60,785 nucleotides of DNA from Alphaproteobacteria bacterium (GTDB taxonomy: Bacteria > Pseudomonadota > Alphaproteobacteria > Puniceispirillales > Puniceispirillaceae). The stretch spans positions 1 through 60,785 of the forward strand of contig JADHLH010000006.1 of NCBI GenBank assembly GCA_016780765.1, given 5' to 3'. Position numbers and translations under genes: made by a program. Positions 9,887 through 19,283 of this stretch are shown here, in pieces. The notes below the pieces were generated by a model. The model ran no database searches, was not told where the DNA came from, and saw nothing but the letters and a program-made list of their open reading frames with translations. Every line of letters begins with the position of its first letter. The first letter of the stretch is position 1.

Positions 9887-10936
9887 ATGTCAGACAAACC
9901 CACTTTCAGCTTCGACAGCGGCAGTGCACCTGCACGCATCGCCAAACATATCGCCCGCGCTGGTGTCTGTTCCCGCCGCGAGGCAGAAGCGCGCATTCTT
10001 GATGGCCGTGTAACCGTGAACGGTGAGGTGATCGCCAGCCCCGCTTTGAATGTCACCGCCGCTGATGAGATCACCGTTGATGGCAAACCGTTGCCGATGC
10101 GCGAGGCGGCACGGCTGTGGCGCTACCACAAACCACGCGGGCTTGTGGTGACTGACCGCGACGAGAAAGACCGTGAGACTATTTTCGATGCTCTGGCAGA
10201 CAGGCTGCCGCGCGTCTTGTCAGTTGGCCGGCTGGACATGGATTCGGAAGGCCTGATCCTGCTTACAAATGATGGCGGGCTGGCCCGGCATCTGGAATTG
10301 CCAAGCACCGGATGGAGCCGGAAATACCGCGTGCGGGTGCAGGGGCGGGTGGATCCTGTCGCCCTTGCCGGCATTGCCGACGGTATAACCATCGATGGTG
10401 TCCGTTATGGAGAGGTCAGCGCCCGGCTGGACCGCCAGATGACCAGCAATGCGTGGGTGACGGTTGCAATCCGCGAGGGCAAGAACCGCGAAGTGCGGCG
10501 GATCATGGAACATCTCGGCCATCATGTCGGCCGCCTGATCCGCGTATCCTACGGGCCATTTCTGCTAGGCGACATTCCCGCTGGCGGGGTTGAAGAGGTG
10601 AAGCCACGGGTCATAGCCGACCAGCTGGGCATTGAGGCCCCACCACAGCCAACCGGTACCGCAAAGCGGCGCACTGCATCGGGCCCTGCGCGCAATATGC
10701 CCGCAAAGCCGCGCCGTGCGTCAAATGGCAAAACACCAGATACCGGAACATCTGGTAACAGAACATCTGGCAGGAAGGGATCGGGCAAAAACGCAGCCAC
10801 ACCGGATCACACGTCTCGCCCGCCGCGTGCAGCAGGACCATCAAGAGGACGAAACACCCATGCGGATCATAGCCGGCCGTCATCGCGGCACAAAGCTGGC
10901 CCTGCCCGCGGGCACCGGAACAAGGCCAACCGCTGA
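9887..10936 (+). CDS. rluB: 23S rRNA pseudouridine synthase, RluB-like
   Basis: This RsuA/RluB-family synthase has an S4 RNA-binding domain (about residues 15-60) and the catalytic motif GRLDMDSEGL with Asp117. The second block EGKNREVRRIMEHLG is also present. The core ends near residue 245. The last 100 residues are a basic Lys/Arg/Pro/Ser-rich tail of low complexity, containing an imprecise 15-bp duplication (GNRTSGRKGSG). The tail runs 77 bp into the next gene. RluB-type enzymes modify U2605 of 23S rRNA; assignment over RluE/RluF is by overall similarity. Confidence 0.9.
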   Translation: MSDKPTFSFDSGSAPARIAKHIARAGVCSRREAEARILDGRVTVNGEVIASPALNVTAADEITVDGKPLPMREAARLWRYHKPRGLVVTDRDEKDRETIFDALADRLPRVLSVGRLDMDSEGLILLTNDGGLARHLELPSTGWSRKYRVRVQGRVDPVALAGIADGITIDGVRYGEVSARLDRQMTSNAWVTVAIREGKNREVRRIMEHLGHHVGRLIRVSYGPFLLGDIPAGGVEEVKPRVIADQLGIEAPPQPTGTAKRRTASGPARNMPAKPRRASNGKTPDTGTSGNRTSGRKGSGKNAATPDHTSRPPRAAGPSRGRNTHADHSRPSSRHKAGPARGHRNKANR

Positions 10937-11432
10937 CCGGACCCGTGAATCACTGTTCAACATCCTTGCCGGCGGCCGCTTTGGTGCGGTTGTGGACGGG
11001 ACTGTCATCATTGACGCCTTTGCCGGCACCGGGGCATTGGGGCTGGAAGCGCTGAGCCGTGGCTGCGCCTTTGCAAGCTTCATCGAACGCGACCAGCAGG
11101 CACTTGCCGCGCTGCGCCAGAACATCACCCGGCTGGACCGGGCTGACGACAGCCGCGTGATCGCCGGTGATGCGCTGACACTGGCGCGCTGGCATGGTGG
11201 TCCGGCGACATTATTGCTGGCCGATGCCCCTTATGGGAGCGGTGACGGACTGGCGGCGACGCAGCAGCTGATGAAGATTGGTGCGCTGAGCGATGATGCA
11301 CTGATCATCATCGAGACAGGCAATGACGAGACAATGGATCCAGACTTGCTTGCTGCGGCCGGGCTTGAATTGCTGGTTGCACGCCGTTACGGGCGCGCCT
11401 TGCTGCATTTTCTTTGCCGCACCAGTGGCTAG
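10860..11432 (+). CDS. rsmD: 16S rRNA (guanine966-N2)-methyltransferase
   Basis: This 190-residue methyltransferase begins MRIIAGRHRGTKLALP. The family motif RPTADRTRESLFNIL, SAM motif I DAFAGTGALGLEALSRG and the catalytic-type motif DAPYG (a DPPY variant) are all visible. It methylates N2 of G966 during 30S assembly. The ATG at 10860 lies inside the rluB reading frame (77-bp overlap), and it is the only start that gives the standard RsmD N-terminus. It is convergent with mutL, overlapping by 4 bp. Confidence 0.92.
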   Translation: MRIIAGRHRGTKLALPAGTGTRPTADRTRESLFNILAGGRFGAVVDGTVIIDAFAGTGALGLEALSRGCAFASFIERDQQALAALRQNITRLDRADDSRVIAGDALTLARWHGGPATLLLADAPYGSGDGLAATQQLMKIGALSDDALIIIETGNDETMDPDLLAAAGLELLVARRYGRALLHFLCRTSG

Positions 11433-13282
11433 CGCCGCCCGAACAGACGTTCAATATCAGCAAGTGACAGGCGCACCCAGGTGGGCCGTCCGTGATTGCA
11501 CTGTCCGGAAAGCGGCGTGACCTCCATCTCGCGCAGCAGCGCGTTCATCTCGGCATCATTCAACGCACGTCCAGCCCGCACCGAGCCGTGACATGCCACT
11601 GTCGCCAGAACGTGTGACAGGCGGTCTTTGAGCGTCTGGCTGCCGCCAAGTTCGACCAGCTCCTCGGCAATATCGCGGGCAAGCTGCGCGGCATCGGGCG
11701 TACCCAGCATCGCCGGCACCCCGCGAACAAGAATGGCACCTTCGCCAAAGGGTTCCACTTCCAACCCCAGATCAGCCAGAAAAGACATTGCTTCCAGAAC
11801 AGCCGCGCGCTGGTCATCGGGCAGGTCAACCACTTCGGGCAGCAGCAGTGCCTGCACGGCCACCCCGCCGGCTGCCATCGCCGCCTTCATCCGTTCCATG
11901 ACGAGACGTTCATGCGCCGCATGCTGGTCGATAAAGGTGATCCCGTCATCTGTCTCGGCAACGATATAGGTCTTGTGCAGCTGCGCCCGCGCCGCGCCCA
12001 GCAGGCTGCCTTCTGGCACTGATATATCCCTATCATCTGTGCCACCAGTCGGCCGAGCTGCCGGTGGCAGGTCGAGCATCAATCCGGCCTGATTGCCCAC
12101 CGGGTCTGCCGACTGGTTCATGGAGTTGCCCAGAATTTGACCAACAGCAGGCTCACCAACAGGAGACTGCCAATCGGCTGGCGGCACTGCATAACGGGCG
12201 GCAGGCGGCGCTGAAAAACCCCGCGCGCCCGTACCGCCCATCAGACGGGCAGCAGCCGCACCGCCTTCGGCTGTGGTGCGCACCCCTTCATCCTGCAGCT
12301 GGTTGCGGATCGCGCCGACCAGCAGCGAGCGGATGCCGGCGGCATCACGAAAGCGCACTTCGGTCTTTGCCGGGTGGACATTTACATCCAACGCGTCAAC
12401 CGGCACCGACAGGAACAATGCGGCCATCGGGTGACGCCCGCGCGGCAACGTGTCTCCATACCCGGCCCGGATCGCGCCCAGCAGCGAGCGGTCCTGTACC
12501 GGCCTGCCATTGACAAACAAATATATCGCCGCCGGTGTCGGGCGGTTCATCGTGGGCAGGCTTGCCAGTCCCGACAAATCAACACCGTCACGCTGTGCAT
12601 CGATCCTGACGGCCTCATCCGCAAAGCCGCGCCCCATGACATCGGCAAGTCTGCGGGCGCGTCCGGCCACGGAATCGCTGCAGGGCGCAAGGTCGAGCAA
12701 GGTACGATCATCGCCTGACAGAAAAAAGCCAACCGCTGGCCATGCCATCGCCAGACGGCGCATCACATCAAGACAGCGCCCCTGTTCAGTCCGCTCGGTT
12801 TTCAGAAATTTGAGACGCGCTGGCACCGCCTTGAAAAGCTGGTGGACAATAACCTGTGTTCCGGTGGCAAGGGCAGCCGGTTGCGGCGGTGTCAACGTGC
12901 CGGCATTCACCTCAATCTGCCAGGCATGCGGATCATCAGCCCGCACCGAGGTGATACGCAATTGTGATACCGCCCCGATAGACGGCAAGGCCTCACCGCG
13001 AAAACCGAGAAAGCGAATGTCATCAAGGCGGCCATCCGGCAGCTTGGACGTAGCGTGCCGGCGCACGGCAAGCGACAGATCATCCGGCGACATACCGTGG
13101 CCATCATCGCTGACAAGCAGCTCGTCAATGCCGCCGCGGCGCAGCATAACACGAATGCGGCGCGCATCAGCATCAAGCGCGTTTTCGACAAGTTCCTTGA
13201 GCGCACTGGCTGGTCGTTCAACAACCTCGCCAGCTGCGATCTGGTCAACAAGCGTATCGGGAAGTTGCCGGATCTGACCCAT
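11429..13282 (-). CDS. mutL: DNA mismatch repair protein MutL, endonuclease type
   Basis: This 617-residue GHKL ATPase has IAAGEVVERPASALKELVEN, DDGHGM and FRGEALPSIGAV in the N-terminal domain. The C-terminal domain carries DQHAAHERLVME, matching the DQHA(x)2E(x)4E endonuclease motif, and the zinc-site blocks ACHGSVRAG and CNHGRPT near the end. It is therefore the nicking form used by bacteria without MutH. A variable Pro/Gly-rich linker of about 100 residues joins the domains. It is followed by the DUF3035 lipoprotein gene, 17 bases upstream on the same strand. Confidence 0.95.
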   Translation of the reverse strand: MGQIRQLPDTLVDQIAAGEVVERPASALKELVENALDADARRIRVMLRRGGIDELLVSDDGHGMSPDDLSLAVRRHATSKLPDGRLDDIRFLGFRGEALPSIGAVSQLRITSVRADDPHAWQIEVNAGTLTPPQPAALATGTQVIVHQLFKAVPARLKFLKTERTEQGRCLDVMRRLAMAWPAVGFFLSGDDRTLLDLAPCSDSVAGRARRLADVMGRGFADEAVRIDAQRDGVDLSGLASLPTMNRPTPAAIYLFVNGRPVQDRSLLGAIRAGYGDTLPRGRHPMAALFLSVPVDALDVNVHPAKTEVRFRDAAGIRSLLVGAIRNQLQDEGVRTTAEGGAAAARLMGGTGARGFSAPPAARYAVPPADWQSPVGEPAVGQILGNSMNQSADPVGNQAGLMLDLPPAARPTGGTDDRDISVPEGSLLGAARAQLHKTYIVAETDDGITFIDQHAAHERLVMERMKAAMAAGGVAVQALLLPEVVDLPDDQRAAVLEAMSFLADLGLEVEPFGEGAILVRGVPAMLGTPDAAQLARDIAEELVELGGSQTLKDRLSHVLATVACHGSVRAGRALNDAEMNALLREMEVTPLSGQCNHGRPTWVRLSLADIERLFGRR

Positions 13283-13299
13283 CGCGCCCGGTCGCCGGC

Positions 13300-13911
13300 C
13301 TAGTCGCCGACGCTGACAGGCTCGTTGGTCTGTGCATCTATGCCGGGCGTGGCGCCGTCAGCCGGCATCAATCCGCTGCGCAGATTCTGCCGCAGGCGGT
13401 TATCTTCTGCTACCTTGTCGAGGATCGGGCCGATGTCAGGCAGACCGCCAAACAGCGCCTGCAGAGGCAGACGGCGCTCAAACCTGATGCCGTATGTCTC
13501 CTCGTCAATCTTTTCGCGGATACTGGCCGGCACTGACTCAAATCTGAACAGCTCACCATAGCCCTCGCCAACTGCGGTTTCACTCGACCCGAATACAGCT
13601 GCCGCGCGCGAACGCGCCGAACCTTCACCATCGCCAGCAGGGGCCGCGCCGGCCGTGGCTGCCGTGCTGTTGCTGTTTTCGGTCAGATCAGAGGCTGAGG
13701 CTGCAAAGCTTGGTGGCAGTGAAAGAGGCGGGCGAACCACCACTTCAAATTCGTCGGGCGCAGACTTTGATTCACCGATCGCACGCCGAAAATCTGAGCA
13801 TCCGGCGGCGATCATGCTGACGACAGACAGCATCACAACGCTGGCGGCAAAGCGGCGCCTACCGCTGCCAGGGTTAACAATATTGCCACGCTGTAACTGG
13901 CTGGACGTCAT
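13300..13911 (-). CDS. DUF3035-family outer membrane lipoprotein (BamF-like)
   Basis: This 203-residue lipoprotein has a signal peptide ending in the lipobox IAAGC with Cys38. The segment PDEFEVVVRPPLSLPPSF after the signal resembles the short conserved motif shared by BamC and the Caulobacter BamF component of the outer membrane assembly complex. The rest is low complexity with a conserved C-terminal part. I place it in DUF3035 from memory of this motif and its position after lspA. The ATG at 13911 overlaps the lspA stop (ATGA); the frame is open further upstream into lspA. Confidence 0.75.
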   Translation of the reverse strand: MTSSQLQRGNIVNPGSGRRRFAASVVMLSVVSMIAAGCSDFRRAIGESKSAPDEFEVVVRPPLSLPPSFAASASDLTENSNSTAATAGAAPAGDGEGSARSRAAAVFGSSETAVGEGYGELFRFESVPASIREKIDEETYGIRFERRLPLQALFGGLPDIGPILDKVAEDNRLRQNLRSGLMPADGATPGIDAQTNEPVSVGD

Positions 13912-14417
13912 GATGAGTCGGTCTCCCGTTCCACAAGGATACTGCATATCCAAAGGCCGGCCCCAATGGTAATCGCGGCATCCGCAATATTGAACGCCGG
14001 CCAATGCCATGTTTGTACGTAAACGTCGATAAAATCAACCACTTTGCCAAAGCGAAGCCGGTCAATCGCATTGCCAATCGCCCCGCCGGCAATCAGGCCC
14101 GCGCCAAGCCGTTCCAGCCGCTGAAACTGCGGCACCTTCCAAATCAGCCATGCGGCAACCGCCAGCGCCAGCGCCGTCAACAGATAGCGCATCACATCGC
14201 CGCCGTCAGCCAGCATGCCAAAGCTGATACCGGGGTTCCACACAGGCGCGAAATTCAGGAATGGCAGCACTTCGATTCGCCGCGGCGGATCAAAAATCAG
14301 TGCCAGCATCACCTGTTTGCTGACCAGATCAAGACCGATCACAGTGGCGGCAAGTGTCAAAAGACTCCGACGCATTGCACCGCCATCTGCGGCGATCTGG
14401 TCTTCGGTATTATCCAT
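13908..14417 (-). CDS. lspA: Prolipoprotein signal peptidase (signal peptidase II)
   Basis: This 169-residue inner-membrane aspartic protease cleaves lipoprotein signal peptides before the lipid-modified Cys. LDLVSKQ, NPGISFG, GGAIGNAIDRL and FNIADAAITIG carry the conserved residues, including the two catalytic Asp. Four hydrophobic helices are visible. The start overlaps the ileS stop by 8 bp. The next gene downstream encodes a lipoprotein that would be its substrate. Confidence 0.95.
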   Translation of the reverse strand: MDNTEDQIAADGGAMRRSLLTLAATVIGLDLVSKQVMLALIFDPPRRIEVLPFLNFAPVWNPGISFGMLADGGDVMRYLLTALALAVAAWLIWKVPQFQRLERLGAGLIAGGAIGNAIDRLRFGKVVDFIDVYVQTWHWPAFNIADAAITIGAGLWICSILVERETDSS

Positions 14418-17199
14418 TCACCACATCTTCGCAGCGATTGCAGATACCATCTTCTTCGCTCACCTCAGGGGTGACTTTCCAGCAGCGGGCGCATTTGCCA
14501 CCGTCCGCCGTGGCAAAGACCACCGCCACATCATCAATGCCTTCAACACGGAAGGCATCGGCAGGTGCCGCATCGCACGAGATCGTCGCGCCCGAGGTAA
14601 TGAACAGCGCCGCTGCATCCTCTCCCTCGAACAGGGCGGCGATGTCTTCGCTTACATGCACTGTCGGTGCGGCCTGAAGCGAGGCACCGATGGCCCCGTC
14701 ATTCCGCGCTGCCTCCAACGCCGTGGTAACCACCTGACGGGCCCGGCGGATGCCGTCCCAACGGGCAGAAACCGACTGGTCATACCATTCCGGTGGCACC
14801 GGATCATAGCTGCGCAGATGCACCGAATTCTCAACATCACCAACCCATGACTGCCACGCCTCCTCAGCCGTAAAGGCAAGGATCGGGGCCAGCCATGCGG
14901 TCAGCCGGCTGAACACCTCATGCATCACCGTGCGGGTGGCACGCCGCGCAACCGAATCCGCCGCATCGCAATAAAGACGATCTTTGCGAATCTCGAAATA
15001 AAAGGCTGACAGATCGCTGTTACAAAGGGTGTGCAGCTCGGTGAAGATACCGTGGAAATCATACGCCTCGGTCATGTCACGAATGCGGCCATCCAGTTCG
15101 GCAAGCCGATGCAGCATCCAGCGTTCCAACGCTGGCATCTGGTCGTGCGATACCGCCTCATCAGCTGTAAACCCGTCCAGCGCGCCAAGAAGATAACGTA
15201 ACGTATTGCGGAACCGGCGATAATTATCGGTGGTCCGCTTGATGATTTCCGGCCCGATCCGCAGATCATTGTAATAGTCGGAACTGACAACCCACAGGCG
15301 CAGAATATCGGCACCGCTCTGGTCGATCACCTTTTGCGGTGTCACAACATTGCCGAGTGATTTCGACATTTTGCGGCCCTGCTCATCCAGAACAAAACCA
15401 TGTGTCAGCACGCCCTTGTAGGGGGCCTTGCCGCGCGTGGCACAGGACTGCAAAAGCGATGAATGGAACCAGCCGCGATGCTGGTCCGAGCCTTCAAGAT
15501 ACAGGTCAGCCGGACTTTCCAGATCACCGCGCTGTTCCAGAACAAAGGAATGGGTTGATCCGGAATCAAACCAGACATCCAGAATGTCGGTCACACGCTC
15601 ATAATCATCAGGGTTGTAATCCGGCCCCAGAAAACGCGATGCATCGGAGGAAAACCAGCAATCGGCCCCTTCTTCACGCATGGCTTCGACAACCCGGTCG
15701 ATCACGCCCTGATCGCGCAAGGGCTCGCCCGTCGCCTTGTTGAAGAAAATCGTCATCGGCACACCCCAGGCGCGCTGACGTGACAGGCACCAGTCGGGAC
15801 GCTGTTCGATCATCGAGGTCAAACGGCGCTGGCCAGCTGGCGGATAAAAGGCGGTGCGTCCCAATTCTGCAACAGCCGTGTCGCGCAACCCGTGCGATTC
15901 CATCGACACAAACCACTGTGCCGTATTGCGATAAACAAGCGGTGCTTTCGAGCGCCATGAATGCGGATAGGAATGGACCAGCTTGCCGATGCCGATGACA
16001 CCGCCTTGCTCGGCCATTGTTTCGGCGATTCTGGCATTGTCACGCAGCACATGCATGCCGGCAAATATCGGCAGATGATCCATGATCTTGCCGTCCTCGG
16101 CCACCGTATCGGGAAGCGGGATACCATGCTCAAGATGCGCCAGCTCATAATCCTCTACACCGTGACCGGGGGCGATATGCACAAAGCCAGTGCCCTGATC
16201 GGTGGTCACATAATCAGCCAGCAGCATCGGCACTTCATGCTCATAACCATGACCGTGCATGGGGTGCAACGAGATGGTGCCGGCGATTTCGGTGCCCTTC
16301 AGCGTTGCCAGCGTTTCCGTCTCGGTGATGCTGATCGCTGATGTCACCTCATCCACAAGTTCGGTGGCAAGACAGATCACATCACCGTCTTTTGCCAGCG
16401 CGCCCTCGCCGCGCCCGGTGATCCGCAAGACCGAATAGTCGATATCGGCACCGCAGGCCATGGCGCGGTTGCCCGGCATGGTCCATGGTGTGGTTGTCCA
16501 GATGATGATATTCGCGCCTTCCAGCGCCGGATGGCTTGGTGTCTTCACGGCAAAGCGGGCATAGATCGTGACCGAGGTATGGTCCTGATACTCGATCTCG
16601 GCTTCGGCAAGCGCAGTCTTTTCAACAGGCGACCACATCACCGGCTTGGCACCGCGATAGAGGCTGCCCTCCATCAGAATACGACCCAGCTCGGCAGCGA
16701 TTGTTGCCTCTGCCCCGAACGCCATGGTGGTGTACGGATCATCCCAGTCACCAAGCACGCCAAGGCGCTGGAATTCTTCAGACTGGACATCCAGCCAGTG
16801 CGCTGCAAAGTCGCGACATTCCTGACGAAATTCCTTAACCGGCACTTCGTCCTTGTCCTTGCCCTTCTTGCGATATTGTTCCTCGATCTTCCATTCGATG
16901 GGCAGACCGTGGCAATCCCAGCCGGGCACGTAATTGGCATTCTTGCCCAGCATCGACTGTGACCGGTTGATCACATCTTTCAGAATCTTGTTCAGCGCAT
17001 GCCCGATATGCAGCTGGCCATTCGCATATGGCGGGCCATCATGCAGCACGAACAGCTCGGCACCCTTGCGGGTTTCGCGAAGCTTGCGATAAATGTCTAT
17101 CTGCTTCCAGCCAGCCAGGATTTCAGGTTCCTTTTTCGGCAGACCGCCGCGCATCGGAAACTCGGTGCGGGGCAGGAAGACGGTTTCTTTATAGTTCAT
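14410..17199 (-). CDS. ileS: Isoleucine-tRNA ligase
   Basis: This 929-residue class I aminoacyl-tRNA synthetase has the HIGH-type motif PYANGQLHIGHALNK, the class signature KMSKSLGN and a C-terminal zinc site, CARCWK and CNRCED. The CP1 editing domain is present (IWTTTPWTMPGNRA). I chose the ATG at 17199 (MNYKETVFLP) because it begins at the family's normal N-terminus; the open frame upstream is not conserved-looking. The short leader (17200-17263) separates it from ribF, and I see no T-box. Confidence 0.96.
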   Translation of the reverse strand: MNYKETVFLPRTEFPMRGGLPKKEPEILAGWKQIDIYRKLRETRKGAELFVLHDGPPYANGQLHIGHALNKILKDVINRSQSMLGKNANYVPGWDCHGLPIEWKIEEQYRKKGKDKDEVPVKEFRQECRDFAAHWLDVQSEEFQRLGVLGDWDDPYTTMAFGAEATIAAELGRILMEGSLYRGAKPVMWSPVEKTALAEAEIEYQDHTSVTIYARFAVKTPSHPALEGANIIIWTTTPWTMPGNRAMACGADIDYSVLRITGRGEGALAKDGDVICLATELVDEVTSAISITETETLATLKGTEIAGTISLHPMHGHGYEHEVPMLLADYVTTDQGTGFVHIAPGHGVEDYELAHLEHGIPLPDTVAEDGKIMDHLPIFAGMHVLRDNARIAETMAEQGGVIGIGKLVHSYPHSWRSKAPLVYRNTAQWFVSMESHGLRDTAVAELGRTAFYPPAGQRRLTSMIEQRPDWCLSRQRAWGVPMTIFFNKATGEPLRDQGVIDRVVEAMREEGADCWFSSDASRFLGPDYNPDDYERVTDILDVWFDSGSTHSFVLEQRGDLESPADLYLEGSDQHRGWFHSSLLQSCATRGKAPYKGVLTHGFVLDEQGRKMSKSLGNVVTPQKVIDQSGADILRLWVVSSDYYNDLRIGPEIIKRTTDNYRRFRNTLRYLLGALDGFTADEAVSHDQMPALERWMLHRLAELDGRIRDMTEAYDFHGIFTELHTLCNSDLSAFYFEIRKDRLYCDAADSVARRATRTVMHEVFSRLTAWLAPILAFTAEEAWQSWVGDVENSVHLRSYDPVPPEWYDQSVSARWDGIRRARQVVTTALEAARNDGAIGASLQAAPTVHVSEDIAALFEGEDAAALFITSGATISCDAAPADAFRVEGIDDVAVVFATADGGKCARCWKVTPEVSEEDGICNRCEDVVNG

Positions 17200-17263
17200 C
17201 ACACGCTCTCTTGAATGGGCCGCTTCGTAACGCGGCAATCGGGGCATATATGCGGGGCTGCCG

Positions 17264-18247
17264 TCAGGCAGTCTGCTTGACAGGTGGCAGCAGAGCACGC
17301 GCGGCGCGCGCATCCTTGGCAATTTGCGACGTCAGTTCGTCGATACCGGTAAATTTTCGCTCTGCACGCAGGAAAGCACGAAGACATACCGCAAGCCGGC
17401 GGCCATACAGATCAAGCTGCTGATCAAACAGATGCGCTTCGCACAACACGCCGCGATCCTCAACCGTAGGCCGAATACCTATATTGGCAACACCATTGCC
17501 AAGACAGGTGAAATCACCGCCGGCTTCAGCCTCAAAAATCTGCACCGCATACACGCCAAAGGCAGGATTCAACAGCGCGCCAAGCGGAATGTTCGCCGTC
17601 GGAAAACCGATTGTGCGGCCCCGCTGGTCACCCTGCTGGACAATGCCGGTCACAGCCCAGTCATGGCCAAGCATCGATGCCGCCAGATCGGGTTCACCGG
17701 ACTGCAGCGCCGCGCGCACACGCGTCGATGAAATCACCGCGCTGTTCGCATCCACCAGCAGCGGCACAGACACAGCATCGATACCGACGCTCGCCCCGAT
17801 GCGATTGATGGTTTCGATATCCCCGCCGCGCCCGCGCCCAAAGGCAAAATCGGTGCCGGCAAACAGCGATCGAATCCCCAGCGCCGGCAAAACCTGCGTC
17901 ACAAAATTTTCGGCATCAGTGCAGCGCAGATTGTCATCGAATGTCACATGGATGATCCGGTCCACACCCAGCGCCGCGATCAGCCTGTCTTTTTCTGTCC
18001 GGTCAGCCAGGTGGAACGGCGCATCATCCTGACGAAAGAATTCGCGCGGATGCGGGTCAAACGTCACCACGCCAATGGGTTGACCCTGCTCAGCAGCTGC
18101 CTTGCGGGCTGTCTCGATCACCTTCTGATGACCGAGATGGACACCATCAAAATTACCGATAGCAGCGACCATATCGCCACGCGCCAGCGGTGCGTCGCCG
18201 ACGCTCCAGCACAGGATTTCGCAGGGATGTGACACGGTCTGAAACAT
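17264..18247 (-). CDS. ribF: Bifunctional riboflavin kinase / FMN adenylyltransferase
   Basis: RibF makes FMN and then FAD. The 327-residue protein has the nucleotidyltransferase motif GNFDGVHLGHQKVI near its N-terminus, FDPHPREFF, and the flavokinase motif GRTIGFPTANI in the C-terminal half. I took the ATG at 18247 (MFQTVSHPC); a start seven codons earlier is possible. The ribF-ileS-lspA order is widespread. It is divergent from the MscS gene. Confidence 0.94.
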   Translation of the reverse strand: MFQTVSHPCEILCWSVGDAPLARGDMVAAIGNFDGVHLGHQKVIETARKAAAEQGQPIGVVTFDPHPREFFRQDDAPFHLADRTEKDRLIAALGVDRIIHVTFDDNLRCTDAENFVTQVLPALGIRSLFAGTDFAFGRGRGGDIETINRIGASVGIDAVSVPLLVDANSAVISSTRVRAALQSGEPDLAASMLGHDWAVTGIVQQGDQRGRTIGFPTANIPLGALLNPAFGVYAVQIFEAEAGGDFTCLGNGVANIGIRPTVEDRGVLCEAHLFDQQLDLYGRRLAVCLRAFLRAERKFTGIDELTSQIAKDARAARALLPPVKQTA

Positions 18248-18401
18248 GGAGCGCACTATATCGTGCAACCTGCGGAAATATCAACGCTGTAAACGCTTTA
18301 TTTCACCCACACGCCTGCATTTGTGGCACAATGATTCCGAAGCGCAAAAACAGCCTGCCACCCGGCCAATACCGTCGGCAGGAATGGTGAGTGTAGAGAC
18401 G

Positions 18402-19283
18402 ATGGACGGCAAACCGACAACTGATATCGCTGCATATTTCGATTTGTCCGATGTGGCCGTCGAGCAGTTTCTGGGGCTGGTGACAGCCTATGGCCTGAAT
18501 TTCCTGGCTGCTGTCTTTACACTGTTCCTGGGCATCTGGCTGTCACGGCGGGCATCACGGCTGACAGGCGAATGGCTGTCGCGGCTGAACCGGCTGGACA
18601 AGACACTGGTGCCGATCATGGCGGCACTGGTTCGCTATGCCGGCCTGACCCTGACCATCATCGTCACGCTTGGCAATTTCGGCGTTGAGACAACATCGAT
18701 CATCGCTGTTCTGGGTGCGGCCGGTCTGGCTGTTGGCCTGGCGCTGCAAGGTACCTTGTCGAATGTTGCTGCCGGCCTGATGCTGCTGTTTCTGCGACCG
18801 TTTCGAATTGGCGATTGGGTCGAGGCAGCTGGCGTATCCGGGTCGGTGCGCGAAATCGGATTGTTCACAACGACGATTGATACGTTCGACAATGTGTTTA
18901 TCAGCATTCCAAACTCGTCGATCTGGTCGTCCAACATCATTAACCATGCGCGCTATGGCACACGGCGCATGGATCTGGATATCGGGATTGGCTATGACAG
19001 CAATCTCGATACGGCCGAGACAGCCTTGATGAGCCTCGCAACAGACCCCCGCGTACTTGCCGATCCGGCGCCGCGCTTTCTGGTTGTCAGCTATGGCGAC
19101 AGCGCCATCAATGTTCGGCTTCGCGCCTATGCAAGCTACGATGACTTCTTTGATCTTTACTGGGACCTGAATCGACGGCTGAAAGGCGTTCTCGATGACC
19201 ATGGCATCGATATTCCCTTCCCGCAGCGGGTTGTTCATCATATGGGCAACGGGTCCGACAGCGCAGGGGATGGCGGCGGCTGA
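18402..19283 (+). CDS. MscS-family small-conductance mechanosensitive channel
   Basis: This 293-residue inner-membrane channel opens under membrane tension to release solutes in hypo-osmotic shock. There are three hydrophobic helices, the pore-lining TM3 (AVLGAAGLAVGLALQGTLSN) rich in Gly and Ala, and the MscS beta domain start FRIGDWVEAAG. IPNSSIWSSNIIN is the next conserved block. I prefer the ATG at 18402, preceded by GTGTAGAGACG; an ATG at 18384 adds six residues. Its stop shares a base with the next gene's ATG (TGATG). Confidence 0.9.
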   Translation: MDGKPTTDIAAYFDLSDVAVEQFLGLVTAYGLNFLAAVFTLFLGIWLSRRASRLTGEWLSRLNRLDKTLVPIMAALVRYAGLTLTIIVTLGNFGVETTSIIAVLGAAGLAVGLALQGTLSNVAAGLMLLFLRPFRIGDWVEAAGVSGSVREIGLFTTTIDTFDNVFISIPNSSIWSSNIINHARYGTRRMDLDIGIGYDSNLDTAETALMSLATDPRVLADPAPRFLVVSYGDSAINVRLRAYASYDDFFDLYWDLNRRLKGVLDDHGIDIPFPQRVVHHMGNGSDSAGDGGG

